Assembly: GCA_041394945.1 (NCBI GenBank)
Contig: JAWKHH010000001.1
Location: 1,116,001-1,180,000 of the forward strand
Reading direction: 5' to 3'
Length of the DNA stretch: 64,000 nt
Source of the DNA: Bryobacteraceae bacterium
GTDB lineage: Bacteria; Acidobacteriota; Terriglobia; Bryobacterales; Bryobacteraceae
In this document: piece after piece, positions 1 to 8,500 of the stretch
How positions within the stretch are numbered: the stretch's first letter is position 1
Layout of the letters: each line of letters begins with the position of its first letter
Notes under the pieces: model-generated
Seen by the model: only the letters and a program-made list of their open reading frames with translations
Told to the model about the DNA's origin: nothing
Databases searched by the model: none
Position numbers and translations under genes: made by a program

Positions 1-623
1 AGCTTGCGGGCCTTGAGGAGTTCCCCTTGTTTCCTGATCGTCATCCCGAGGCCCATCAGGGCCTGGGCGTGCTGGTGGGGATCGGCTGGAGACTGCTGCT
101 GGCAGACCTCGATGAGGCGGCGGAACAGCGAGGCGGCTTCCTTGTAATTGCCAAGAGCCACGAAGTCTACGGCCATGGCGGTGAGCAGTTGGAGGGTGCG
201 GGGATGCCGAGGGCCTTAATGGTTCTCGCGCATCCTCAGAAGCCGTTCGAGCAGCAGGCGGGATTGGGCGGTGTAACCGTTCCAGCGGTGGACAAAGGCA
301 AGGTTATCGATGGGTTCATCGAGTCGGAGATCGTTCGGGGGGACGAGACGTTCAGCGCGCAGCAGGGATTCCTCGGCGAGAGAGACTGCTTGCGGCACCT
401 TACCCTGCAGGACGTAGATGCGCGCGAGGAGACCTTGGGCGAGAGAGGTTTGAAAGGACTCGAAACGGCCGGATGCAGTGAGCTGGCGAATGCGGTCAAG
501 ACAAGAAACCTCGGCCTCGCTGAAGCGGCGGTCCTCGAACAGCTTGCGAGCCTCGGCCAGTTCGTCCGGCGGCTGGGCCAGGAGTGAGAAACCGAGGAGC
601 AACCCGATCAACGCTTTGCGCAT
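1..623 (-). pseudogene. TPR-repeat secreted protein, interrupted by an in-frame TAA and cut by the window edge
   Basis: The gene reads on the minus strand from ATG at 623, with a short signal peptide (MRKALIGLLLGFSLLAQ). Helical TPR-like repeats follow up to residue 135, where a TAA lies at 216-218. The same frame stays open from that stop to position 1 and still reads as TPR sequence (for example LLTAMAVDFVALGNYKEAA, then HQHAQALMGLGMTIRKQG). The stop falls where such proteins commonly have an aromatic or leucine before GP-x-HP, so one base change of a Tyr codon would explain it. It lies 71 bp downstream of the anti-sigma gene and may be its operon partner. A TPR protein of unknown target is all the sequence supports. 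It could also be a sequencing error. Confidence 0.7.
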
Positions 624-694
624 CGCACACCTTCGCGTAGCTTAGCGCAGTGCTTTGAGGCGTGGCGCATGCCGGGCGATCGCCGGCCCCGTAA

Positions 695-1447
695 TCAGGG
701 AAGCTTGCGCAATAATTCGCGGGCTTTGGACTCCCAGTCACCTCTCATCGCGACAATGGCGTTGAGTTGCTTCCTGGCGGTGGCAATGTCTCCCAACTGG
801 AGCAACGTGAGAGCGCTGTAGTAACGCGCTTCTTCCTGGTAGGCGGAAAAGCCAAAGGCGTCGGCCCGGCGCAGAAACACGAGGCCTTCGGCGGGTTCCC
901 CGGCAAGCACACAGGTGATGCCGGCAAAGAAGAGCTCTTCGGCGCCGGCCGAGGGATGAGAGGCGGCGGCACGCAGGAGGGGAAGCGCATCGGAGAAGCG
1001 GTTGGCCTGATACGCGCGCATTGCCCGGCGGAAGTCAGCGTGGCTCCTACCTTCCTTCCCGCGCAAGGCTACAGTGCGATAGGGCGGGGGTTCAAAGCGG
1101 CCAAGCACAGCGTATTCGGCAGGAACGGGACTGTCGGCGGGCAGGCCGGATTTCCGCGCCGCGGGCTCCTCCGGAGGCGCGACGGAGGGCCAGAACAAGG
1201 CCGCTGGGGCGGCAATGAGCAGGCTAGCGGCAATGACGAGCGGGAGCATCCAGCGTCGTGGGGAGAGGCGGTGCACCTGATCAGGTGTGGGCCAGTCGGA
1301 GGCCAGTGATTGGGCGGCCTCCAGGCGCGCCAGGCACGAGGCACAAACAAAGAAGTGCTCTTCAAATGCGGCGGCCTCGTCCTGCGGAAGGGTGCCAGCG
1401 GCATAACGTTCTACGATTTCACGGTGCGCGACGTCGTGGCAGGTCAT
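695..1447 (-). CDS. Anti-sigma factor with zinc-finger (ZAS) motif and C-terminal TPR-like region
   Basis: The protein has 250 residues. Near the N-terminus is HFFVCASC (residues 31-38), the HxxxCxxC zinc motif of ZAS anti-sigma factors, followed by one membrane segment at about 67-88. The outer part (about 140-250) has repeated helical pairs that look like TPRs. By family knowledge the cytoplasmic domain would hold its sigma factor inactive at the membrane. The ATG at 1447 overlaps the stop of the sigma gene (ATGA), so the two are translationally coupled. The sigma gene carries an internal stop, so this anti-sigma may now have no full-length partner. Confidence 0.8.
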   Translation of the reverse strand: MTCHDVAHREIVERYAAGTLPQDEAAAFEEHFFVCASCLARLEAAQSLASDWPTPDQVHRLSPRRWMLPLVIAASLLIAAPAALFWPSVAPPEEPAARKSGLPADSPVPAEYAVLGRFEPPPYRTVALRGKEGRSHADFRRAMRAYQANRFSDALPLLRAAASHPSAGAEELFFAGITCVLAGEPAEGLVFLRRADAFGFSAYQEEARYYSALTLLQLGDIATARKQLNAIVAMRGDWESKARELLRKLP

Positions 1448-2058
1448 TCGGATGAACCCTTCGTTTCTCTCTTCAGTGTGTAGACGCGACGGCGGATTTG
1501 TGACGGATTTCGTGCCATCGACGCGCCCATTTTGCGTAGAGTACGGGATTTGCGCGGGCGTACAGTGCCGGCCGAAAGACCAGTGAGCCCGGCGATCTGC
1601 TCGGGGCGAAGCTGTTCGACGAAGGTGAGACGGAGGATGCGCTGGTCCAACTCGCTCAGACGCGCCAGGCCGATGCGGAGACTCCGGCGGCGGGCTTCAA
1701 AGTCGAGGTAATGTTCGATGACGGGGGCGGCTATCGAATCGGTAACCTCTTTTGGAGCAGGGGCGCGGCTTTCCTTGCGGAAGTACCCGGCGATGAGATT
1801 GCGTGCCGTGGAGAGGACAAAGGAGTCGATCCGCTCCGGTTCGCGGAGGCGACCTCAGCGTAGGGCGAGGATCACGGCGAGCATGACTTCCTGGACCATG
1901 TCCCGGGCGAGTTCAGGGCTGCGAGGACGGGCCAGGGAAGGGGCGTAGACACGGCGGGAGAAGTGGCGCACGATCGCTTCCTCGGCGGCGGGATCGCTCG
2001 CACCGGCGAGTTTCACGGCATCGGGTGGAAGGCTGTCTCCGCCTGCCGGATCAAACAC
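1444..2058 (-). pseudogene. ECF-type RNA polymerase sigma factor, interrupted by an in-frame TGA
   Basis: A GTG at 2058 with GAGG a few bases upstream opens a sigma region 2 (ELARDMVQEVMLAVILALR). The frame meets TGA at 1855-1857, then continues unbroken as a normal sigma linker and region 4 (REPERIDSFVLSTARNLIAGY, then LRPEQIAGLTGLS) to the stop at 1444. Region 2 and region 4 are therefore in one frame around a single stop, probably a former glycine codon (GGA to TGA). The 3' end overlaps the anti-sigma start. Either a recent nonsense mutation, a sequence error or read-through is possible. The region 4 piece has an ATG at 1650, but a separate functional product is unlikely. Confidence 0.75.
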
Positions 2059-2498
2059 GATCCTCAGCTTACACCGTGACGATGACTATGGTGCGGCGAC
2101 CGGTGACGTCGCGACAGGGATGCGTGGACATCGCAGAGTTGGATCGAATCCTGCCCGATCTGGCCCGGACAGGGTCTGCAGTCAACCTGCGGTACTCATC
2201 CAGTTCGGGGAAGTTTACGACTCCAGGGTGTGGCGTATCTCAGTCGCGAGGTTTTGGCTTTGCTTGCCCGAATTCGATTTGACGCCGGTTCAAGCTCGCT
2301 CGGCAAGACAGCACCAGGCTCGGAGGCATTTCAGGCACATGCGCCGCCGCGGGCCTCTGATCGCATTCCGCTGAAAGCAATCTTCGCCTGCTTTCTGATC
2401 CGCTCCACCGTGTATGGCTCATTGGAGGGATTGCCTGGCACGAGTCAAATATTCTTGAGATCTTTCCAACTCGGCCATCCTACGGTAGGGTTAACTAT
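2059..2498. other. Intergenic region, nothing recognised
   Basis: About 440 bases lie between the divergent sigma and hemerythrin genes. It should hold the promoters of both. Short open frames here show no family resemblance, and no hairpin terminator or RNA gene was recognised. Confidence 0.4.
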
Positions 2499-2948
2499 AT
2501 GAGGCTCACTGACGCTCTGAAGGGCGAGCACGGCGCCATGTATCCGCTGCTGGCGTTCATCCGGACACGAACTGACGTAGCGACGATCGAGGAAGTGCGT
2601 GTGCTGGCTGGGTGCCTGGAATCGGTGCTGATCTCCCATGCCGATATTGAAGATGCGATTCTGCGCCCGCCGATCGAGGAGCACCTTCCGGCTCCGCCCC
2701 CAACTCCGGACGGTACGCCGGGACCAACAGATCACCAGGTGATCCGCCGCCTGCTGACGGAGGCGCTTACGGCTACCAGCGTGGAGGATGCCCGCCGTTT
2801 CCTCGGGCAGACGGTCACGGATACGTACAAGCACTTCGAGAAGGAAGAGACGAAAATATTCGCTATCGCCGAACGTGAAATCCCCGAACCCGCGCATACG
2901 GAACTCGGCTTGGAATGGGCCTCCCGGCGGGGTGTCCGCATGAAGTGA
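2499..2948 (+). CDS. Hemerythrin HHE-domain protein
   Basis: The protein has 149 residues. Histidines and acidic residues are spaced as in the HHE cation-binding family: EHGAMY near residue 10, SHADIEDAIL near 50, DHQVIRR near 80 and HFEKEETKIF near 112. Such proteins hold a di-iron site inside a four-helix bundle and bind oxygen or nitric oxide. The ATG at 2499 has no clear Shine-Dalgarno sequence. It stands alone on the plus strand, upstream of the convergent RIC gene. A role in nitric oxide or oxygen handling beside the nitrate operon is inferred from position only. Confidence 0.75.
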   Translation: MRLTDALKGEHGAMYPLLAFIRTRTDVATIEEVRVLAGCLESVLISHADIEDAILRPPIEEHLPAPPPTPDGTPGPTDHQVIRRLLTEALTATSVEDARRFLGQTVTDTYKHFEKEETKIFAIAEREIPEPAHTELGLEWASRRGVRMK

Positions 2949-3295
2949 TTTCGCCGTTTAGGCGGATCACGCGGGCCGGGGTGCTGCCCCTCCCGCTTTA
3001 GAGTTCACGCGCGCACCGCCGTGCCGGCCCGAGTTAGTGGGGCGGAAGTCTTTGTTCAGAGCCGATGTGTGGGCTGGCTGGGCTCCAGACCTGGTTCGAG
3101 GTGGAACGGCCACAAGCCCCGCGGCGTCAGCCCCCAAACTGGGAGATCGTTAAGCGTTGTGTTCGAGTGCCGGCCATCGAGTCCGCGCCATCCTTCTCGC
3201 ACACCTACCGTAGTTGGCCCTAACGGGGTCTCGAGGGCTGGGTCGCCGAAGGCGCTTCACGGCCATCTTTCGACCACACGGAACAGCCGCCCCCC
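2949..3295. other. Intergenic region between convergent genes
   Basis: About 350 bases lie between the two convergent hemerythrin-type genes. A weak CGCC-GTTTA-GGCG hairpin sits just after the stop at 2948, with no T tract. Nothing else was recognised. Confidence 0.4.
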
Positions 3296-4033
3296 TTACC
3301 TGGTTCCCGTCTCCAGCGCAATCGCACGGGGAAAGAGAATGTTGTTTTCCAGGTGGATGTGCACGTGCAGATCTTCCTCCAGTTCCCGAAGTCCTTCGAG
3401 AAGCGAGCGGTAGGTCGTGCAAGCATGGTCCGGAACGGCGAAGCCGTGCGTGCTATCCCGCATGCCCTTTAAGGCGGCGCCGGCACTATCGTGCTCATGC
3501 TCCATCATCGCGATGGGGTTCCTGACGCTTCCGAAGGGAGGCGGAGGAACTGGACGCCCACTGTTTACATCCGCCTCCAGTCTGTCGATGTAGGGAAAGA
3601 GCACCATCTCCTCTTTATGCATGTGGAGATCCATTTCCGCACGGAGGTCATAGAAAACGCGCGGCAGCGCTCCCAGCGTGGCCCGATCCTGCTCGCCGTA
3701 GACCTTCATCACCTTTTCCAATCGCTGAGCAAGGCTCGGCATTTCCAATTTGAGGTACTCGTGGTGCTTCCCTACGATGTGGCGGATCAAGTCGCGCAAG
3801 GTGGCGCGGTTCCAATCGGCTTCGTCCGCCGGCCGGTTCGCCAGGGCGCCGTCCAGTTCCAAGAGCACCGCCGCGGTGTCGAGGCCCTGCTCCTGACAGG
3901 CTTCCTCCACGGGCCGGTTACCACCGCAGCAATAGTCGATCCCGAGGCGCTCGAACACGCGAACGGCGGCCAAGGAGCGGGTGGCAATCTCGGAGATCGT
4001 CTGGCTAGACAACGAGGACGTGTGGGTATCCAT
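3296..4033 (-). CDS. ric: Iron-sulfur cluster repair protein, RIC/ScdA/YtfE family
   Basis: From ATG at 4033 the protein has 245 residues. It begins with the ScdA_N domain, including the hallmark GIDYCCGG at residues 31-38. A hemerythrin-like part follows with HHEYLKLE, HMHKEEMVLFPYI, MEHEHDSAG and HIHLENNILFP, which supply the di-iron ligands. The family repairs Fe-S clusters damaged by nitric oxide or oxidative stress. An upstream in-frame GTG at 4081 is possible but adds an unconserved tail. It is divergent from the NsrR-like gene at 4227, which fits the known NsrR-ytfE regulatory link. Confidence 0.9.
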   Translation of the reverse strand: MDTHTSSLSSQTISEIATRSLAAVRVFERLGIDYCCGGNRPVEEACQEQGLDTAAVLLELDGALANRPADEADWNRATLRDLIRHIVGKHHEYLKLEMPSLAQRLEKVMKVYGEQDRATLGALPRVFYDLRAEMDLHMHKEEMVLFPYIDRLEADVNSGRPVPPPPFGSVRNPIAMMEHEHDSAGAALKGMRDSTHGFAVPDHACTTYRSLLEGLRELEEDLHVHIHLENNILFPRAIALETGTR

Positions 4034-4193
4034 GGCGGGATGGTATTCGATTCCTGGAGGCGCCGCCGTGACTCCAGTCACCAGATGACCGCGGAACGAG
4101 CGGAGGGCCTGATCACCAGCGGCTGAGGATCATGTTGATCCGGCGGTGGTTAGTGCTGTGAGGATGGCCGGCGCCAGCCGGCAAAAAAATGGC

Positions 4194-4221
4194 TTGACTT
4201 TCCTTTCGACATTACTATAGT
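4194..4221 (+). promoter_or_regulatory. Sigma-70-like promoter of the nar-act operon
   Basis: TTGACT at 4194-4199 and TATAGT at 4216-4221 are separated by 16 bases. The expected start of transcription falls on or next to the ATG at 4227, and no ribosome-binding site precedes that ATG, so the transcript may be leaderless. Confidence 0.55.
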
Positions 4222-4236
4222 TGTTCATGAACAACT
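4219..4236. promoter_or_regulatory. 18-bp perfect palindrome, probable autoregulatory operator
   Basis: AGTTGTTCATGAACAACT is a perfect palindrome of 18 bases. It covers the end of the -10 element and the ATG at 4227. Rrf2 regulators bind dyad sites in their own promoters, so the gene just downstream is the likely binder. The dyad is seen directly; the binder is inferred. Confidence 0.65.
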
Positions 4237-4709
4237 CGACAATGGTTTCGACAACGGCGGAACACGCGTTGCGAGCGCTCGTGGAGATGGCTTCACTACC
4301 GGACGGGAATACTATCCGCGGCAAACAACTGGCGCAGGCCGCCGGGATTCCATCGAACTATCTGTCGAAGATTCTCTGGACCTTGGGCAACGCGGGTTTG
4401 ATCGACGCCACTCGCGGCAGCGGCGGCGGGTATCGGATGCGCCGCCTGGCTTCGGATATCCGGCTGTTTGAGGTGGTGGAACTGTTCGACCGGCAGCGCT
4501 GGAAGCAGCGCTGCTTCCTCAGCGGCGAGCACGATTGCGACGAATCCAATCAGTGTCCCGCTCATGACGCCTGGCGCGGGGTCAGGGCCGTATACACGGA
4601 GTTTCTCGAACTGACGACCATTGCCGATTTCGCCCGTCCTTGCGCCAGACGGACAGGTCTGGTCAGCATCGCCGGGTGTGGCCCGGCGGAAGGAGCAAGT
4701 CCTCGATGA
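4227..4709 (+). CDS. nsrR: Rrf2-family Fe-S regulator, NsrR-like
   Basis: From ATG at 4227 the protein has 160 residues: a winged helix (TTAEHALRALVEMA, GIPSNYLSKIL, GSGGGYRM) and then cysteines 96, 104 and 110. The C-x7-C-x5-C spacing equals that known for the cluster-binding cysteines of NsrR, the nitric oxide-sensing repressor. A second ATG at 4242 (MVSTTAEHAL) matches the usual Rrf2 N-terminus and is an alternative start. The stop overlaps the next ATG (ATGA), so it is the first gene of the nitrate operon and probably controls it. IscR- or RsrR-type function is less likely from the cysteine spacing. Confidence 0.8.
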   Translation: MNNSTMVSTTAEHALRALVEMASLPDGNTIRGKQLAQAAGIPSNYLSKILWTLGNAGLIDATRGSGGGYRMRRLASDIRLFEVVELFDRQRWKQRCFLSGEHDCDESNQCPAHDAWRGVRAVYTEFLELTTIADFARPCARRTGLVSIAGCGPAEGASPR

Positions 4710-5569
4710 GGTGTTCATGGCAGCTCAGACGCTGGCGGACCAGGGTGCTCAAGGGCATATGCCTGCTCGTCTCCGCACCCGCACTCCTGGGGCAGGAAGC
4801 GGCGGATTTCTTCCGCCAGAATTGCATAAGTTGCCACACGATCGGAGGCGGCCGGTTGACCGGTCCGGATCTGAAGGGCGTGAGCCAACGCGCCGAACGG
4901 GACTGGCTGGTACGATTCCTGGTCAACCCGCAGGCCGTGATTGATCGCGGCGACGCCTACGCGCAGAAACTTCTGCAAGAATCCCGCGGCGTCGTGATGC
5001 CGCAGATCTCCGGCATGAACCCGGCGCGAGCCGAGGCGCTTGTGGATCTGATTGACGCCGAGTCCAAACTAGAGAAGTCGCAATTCATCGGCGTCCAGAT
5101 TACTGACCGGCCGTTCACCGCGGCCGAGGTCGAGACCGGCCGCCAAATCTTCCGCGGAGAGCGTTCGCTCAAGAACAACGGACCTGCCTGTCTCAGTTGC
5201 CACACTGCCCAGAACCTGGGCGGGCTCAGCGGCGGGCAACTTGGCCCTGACCTGACGAGGGCCTTTGAGCGGATGGAGGGCAGAAAGACGCTTGCCGCCT
5301 GGTTGGGCGCCCCGGCGACACCCACCATGGCCCCCGTCTTCAAGAAACACCCCATTGATTCCGAGGAGATCCTGCCGATCATCGCGTTTCTCGAAAATCA
5401 GGCGGCTGGCGGCGGCGAAGATTTGTCGGCCGGGAAACTCACGTTCTTGCTCGTCGGCTTGGGCGGCGCCGGCCTCATGTTGGTCGTGTTCGATCTGGCC
5501 TGGAGAACCCGCTTCCGATCGGTACGAAAGCAATTGGTGCTCAGCAGCACGGGGAGAGGTGAAGAGTGA
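4706..5569 (+). CDS. narC: Membrane-anchored dihaem cytochrome c, NarC-like
   Basis: The ATG at 4706 overlaps the regulator stop and has AAGGAG about 11 bases upstream. The 287-residue product has a signal peptide (to about residue 28), CISCH at 40-44, CLSCH at 162-166, methionines near VMPQ and TMAP that could be axial ligands, and a C-terminal membrane helix at 245-266. In Thermus a dihaem cytochrome NarC is the first structural gene of narCGHJI and passes electrons to and anchors the reductase. The same order here supports that role. The stop overlaps the narG start. Confidence 0.8.
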   Translation: MRCSWQLRRWRTRVLKGICLLVSAPALLGQEAADFFRQNCISCHTIGGGRLTGPDLKGVSQRAERDWLVRFLVNPQAVIDRGDAYAQKLLQESRGVVMPQISGMNPARAEALVDLIDAESKLEKSQFIGVQITDRPFTAAEVETGRQIFRGERSLKNNGPACLSCHTAQNLGGLSGGQLGPDLTRAFERMEGRKTLAAWLGAPATPTMAPVFKKHPIDSEEILPIIAFLENQAAGGGEDLSAGKLTFLLVGLGGAGLMLVVFDLAWRTRFRSVRKQLVLSSTGRGEE

Positions 5570-8500
5570 AGCCGAACGGTACATTGACCTGGATCAAGGA
5601 TGAAGCCAACCCTGCCTCGCGTAGTTGGGAGCAGTTTTACCGGAACCGCTGGCAGCACGACAAGATCGTCCGGAGCACCCACGGGGTGAACTGCACGGGC
5701 GGCTGCACCTGGCAAATCTACGTCAAGGACGGCATTGTGACCTGGGAGATGCAGGGGCTCGACTATCCCAGCCTCGAGAGCGGCCTGCCACCCTACGAGC
5801 CTCGCGGATGCCAGCGCGGAATTTCCTACTCCTGGTATCTCTATAGCCCGCTTCGCGTCAAGTACCCCTATATCCGTGGCGCATTGCTGGACCTCTGGCG
5901 CGAGGCACGCGCCGAGCACGAGGACCCGGTGGCCGCTTGGAAGTCGCTGGTTTCGAATCCCGAAAAGAGGGCTCGCTGGCAGAAGGCGCGCGGCAAGGGT
6001 GGATTCCGCCGTTTGGATTGGGACATTGCCGTGGAGTTGATCTCCGCGTCGATGATCCACACCATCCAGGAGTACGGACCCGACCGGATCGCCGGCTTCT
6101 CCCCGATTCCCGCCATGTCCATGATCAGCTACGCCTCCGGCGCCCGGATGCTGCAACTGATGGGCGGTGTCGCACTCTCTTTTTACGACTGGTACTGCGA
6201 CCTTCCTCCGGCCTCGCCCGAGGTATGGGGCGAGCAGACTGACGTTCAGGAATCGGCGGACTGGTACAACGCCAAACTGCTGGCGGTGATGGGGTCGAAC
6301 CTCAACATGACCCGCACGCCGGACTGCCACTTCGCGGCCGAGGCCCGGCACAACGGCACCAAGATGTGGGTCTTCGCGCCGGATTTCAACCAAGTGGCTA
6401 AATATGCCGACGAGTGGATTCCGCTCAACGCCGGCCAGGACGGCGCCTGGTGGATGGCTGTCGCCCACGTGCTGCTCAAGGAGTTCCATCACGAACAGCG
6501 GACTCCATACTTCATCGAGTACTCGAAGAAATTCACTGACAGTCCGCTCCTGGTGGAACTCGTGGAGCGCGAGAGTGGGTTTCAGCCGGGCCAGTTGCTT
6601 CGCGCCAACAGGCTCTCCCCTTATGCAGAGGTGGAGAACGGGGACTGGCAGTTCCTCATGTGGGATGAGGACGACGCGGCTCCGAAGATGCCCCTGGGCA
6701 GCGTGGGGTACCGCTGGTCGAAGGAGAAGGGAAAGTGGAACCTGCAATTGAAGGATGGCGTCACCGGCAGCGACATCCGGCCGGCGCTCACCTTCCTGGA
6801 GGCCCACGACTGCGTCGTGCAGGTGAAGTTTGACGACTTCGGAGCCGGCACCATCCGGCGTCGGGGCGTGCCGGCGCGGCGCATCACGACCGCGGACGGA
6901 AAGACGGTCCTGGCGTCCACGGTCTACGACCTCACCATGGCGCAACATGGCGTCGGGCGGGGTCTGCCGGGGGACTATCCGGCGGACTACGACGACGAGA
7001 ATGCTCCGTTCACGCCGGCCTGGTCAGAGAAGTACACCGGCATGAGTAAGGACACGCTGATCCGGTTCGCCCGTGAATGGGGCGAGACGGCGCGGCTGAC
7101 CAACGGCAAGTGCACCGTCATCATCGGAGCCGGCATCAATCACTGGTATCACAACAACCTCATGTACCGCGCGGCAATCAGCGCATTGATGCTGTGCGGA
7201 TGCGTCGGCGTGAACGGAGGCGGACTGGCTCACTATGTGGGACAGGAGAAGCTCGCTCCGGGTGAGCCGTGGTCAGCCATCGCGTTTGGCAAGGACTGGT
7301 ATCCCCCTTCGAGGCTCCAGAACGCGCCAAGCTGGCACTACATCCACACCGACCAATGGCGCTACGAGCGCGACTACGCCGACTATCACAGCATGCCGCA
7401 AGAGCCCTTGATCCAGGATCTGCGAGGGACCCATACCGCCGACGTGCAGGCGCAGGCCGTTCGCAACGGCTGGCTTCCGTTCTATCCGCAGTTCAACAAG
7501 AACCCTCTCGCGGTGCCCAAGGAAGCCCGGGAGCAGGGCGCCAAGACGGATGAGGATGTGGTGCGACATGCCGTCAAACAGTTGAAGGAGAAAAAGCTGC
7601 GATTTTCCGTTGAGGACCCCGACGCGCCCGAGAACTGGCCGCGTGTCTGGTTCATCTGGCGCGGCAACGCCCTTATGGCTAGTTCGAAGGGGCATGAGTA
7701 TTTCCTCCGCCACTACCTTGGCACGCACGACAACGCCATCGCCCCAGACATCGCCGAGGGATCCGTCCACGATATTGAGTTCCACAAGACCGCCCCGCAA
7801 GGCAAGATGGATCTCGTCGTCGACCTGAACTTCCGCATGGATACGTCCGCGCTGTACTCGGATATTGTCCTGCCCGCGGCCTCCTGGTATGAAAAGGCCG
7901 ACCTGAATTCGACGGACATGCACAGTTTCATCCATCCCTTGTCCGCCGCCGTTCCACCGTGCTGGCAGTCCAAGAGCGACTGGCAGATCTTCCGCACCAT
8001 CGCCAAGAAATTCTCCGAACTCTCCGAGCGGCACTTCCCTGACCCGGTCGAGGATCTTGTCGCCACGCCATTGGCGCATGATACGGCCGCCGAAGTGGCG
8101 CAACCGGCCATCCGCGAATGGATGAAAGGCGAGGTGGAGGCCATCCCGGGCAAGACCATGCCTGGCCTGCGCGTGGTGAGGCGCGACTACAAGAACTTAC
8201 ACAATCAGTACATCTCGTTCGGCCCGATGGTGCCCAAGAACGGCCTCGGCGCGCATGGAACGCATTACGAGGTCGCCGACCTATACGAGGAAACGCTGCG
8301 GAACAAACCGTACGTCGAATGGAACGGCGCGCGATATCCCTCGCTGCTGGATGACGAGTTGGTGTGCGATACCATCCTGCGTTTCGCCACGGTGACGAAC
8401 GGGGAGATGGCTTACCGCTCTTACCAGGAGATGCAGGAGCGGGTCGGGTTGCCGCTGGTGCAGCTTGCCGAGAAGAACCGGGGCGTGCGCGTCTCCTATA

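Noticed and set aside
4166..4189. GCCGGC-GCCA-GCCGGC hairpin next to an A run, as a terminator
   Set aside because: The A run follows on the plus strand, so neither strand has a hairpin followed by a T tract.
5398..6948. Very long antisense frame opposite narC and narG
   Set aside because: It is a mirror of the GC-rich narG codons, without any domain.
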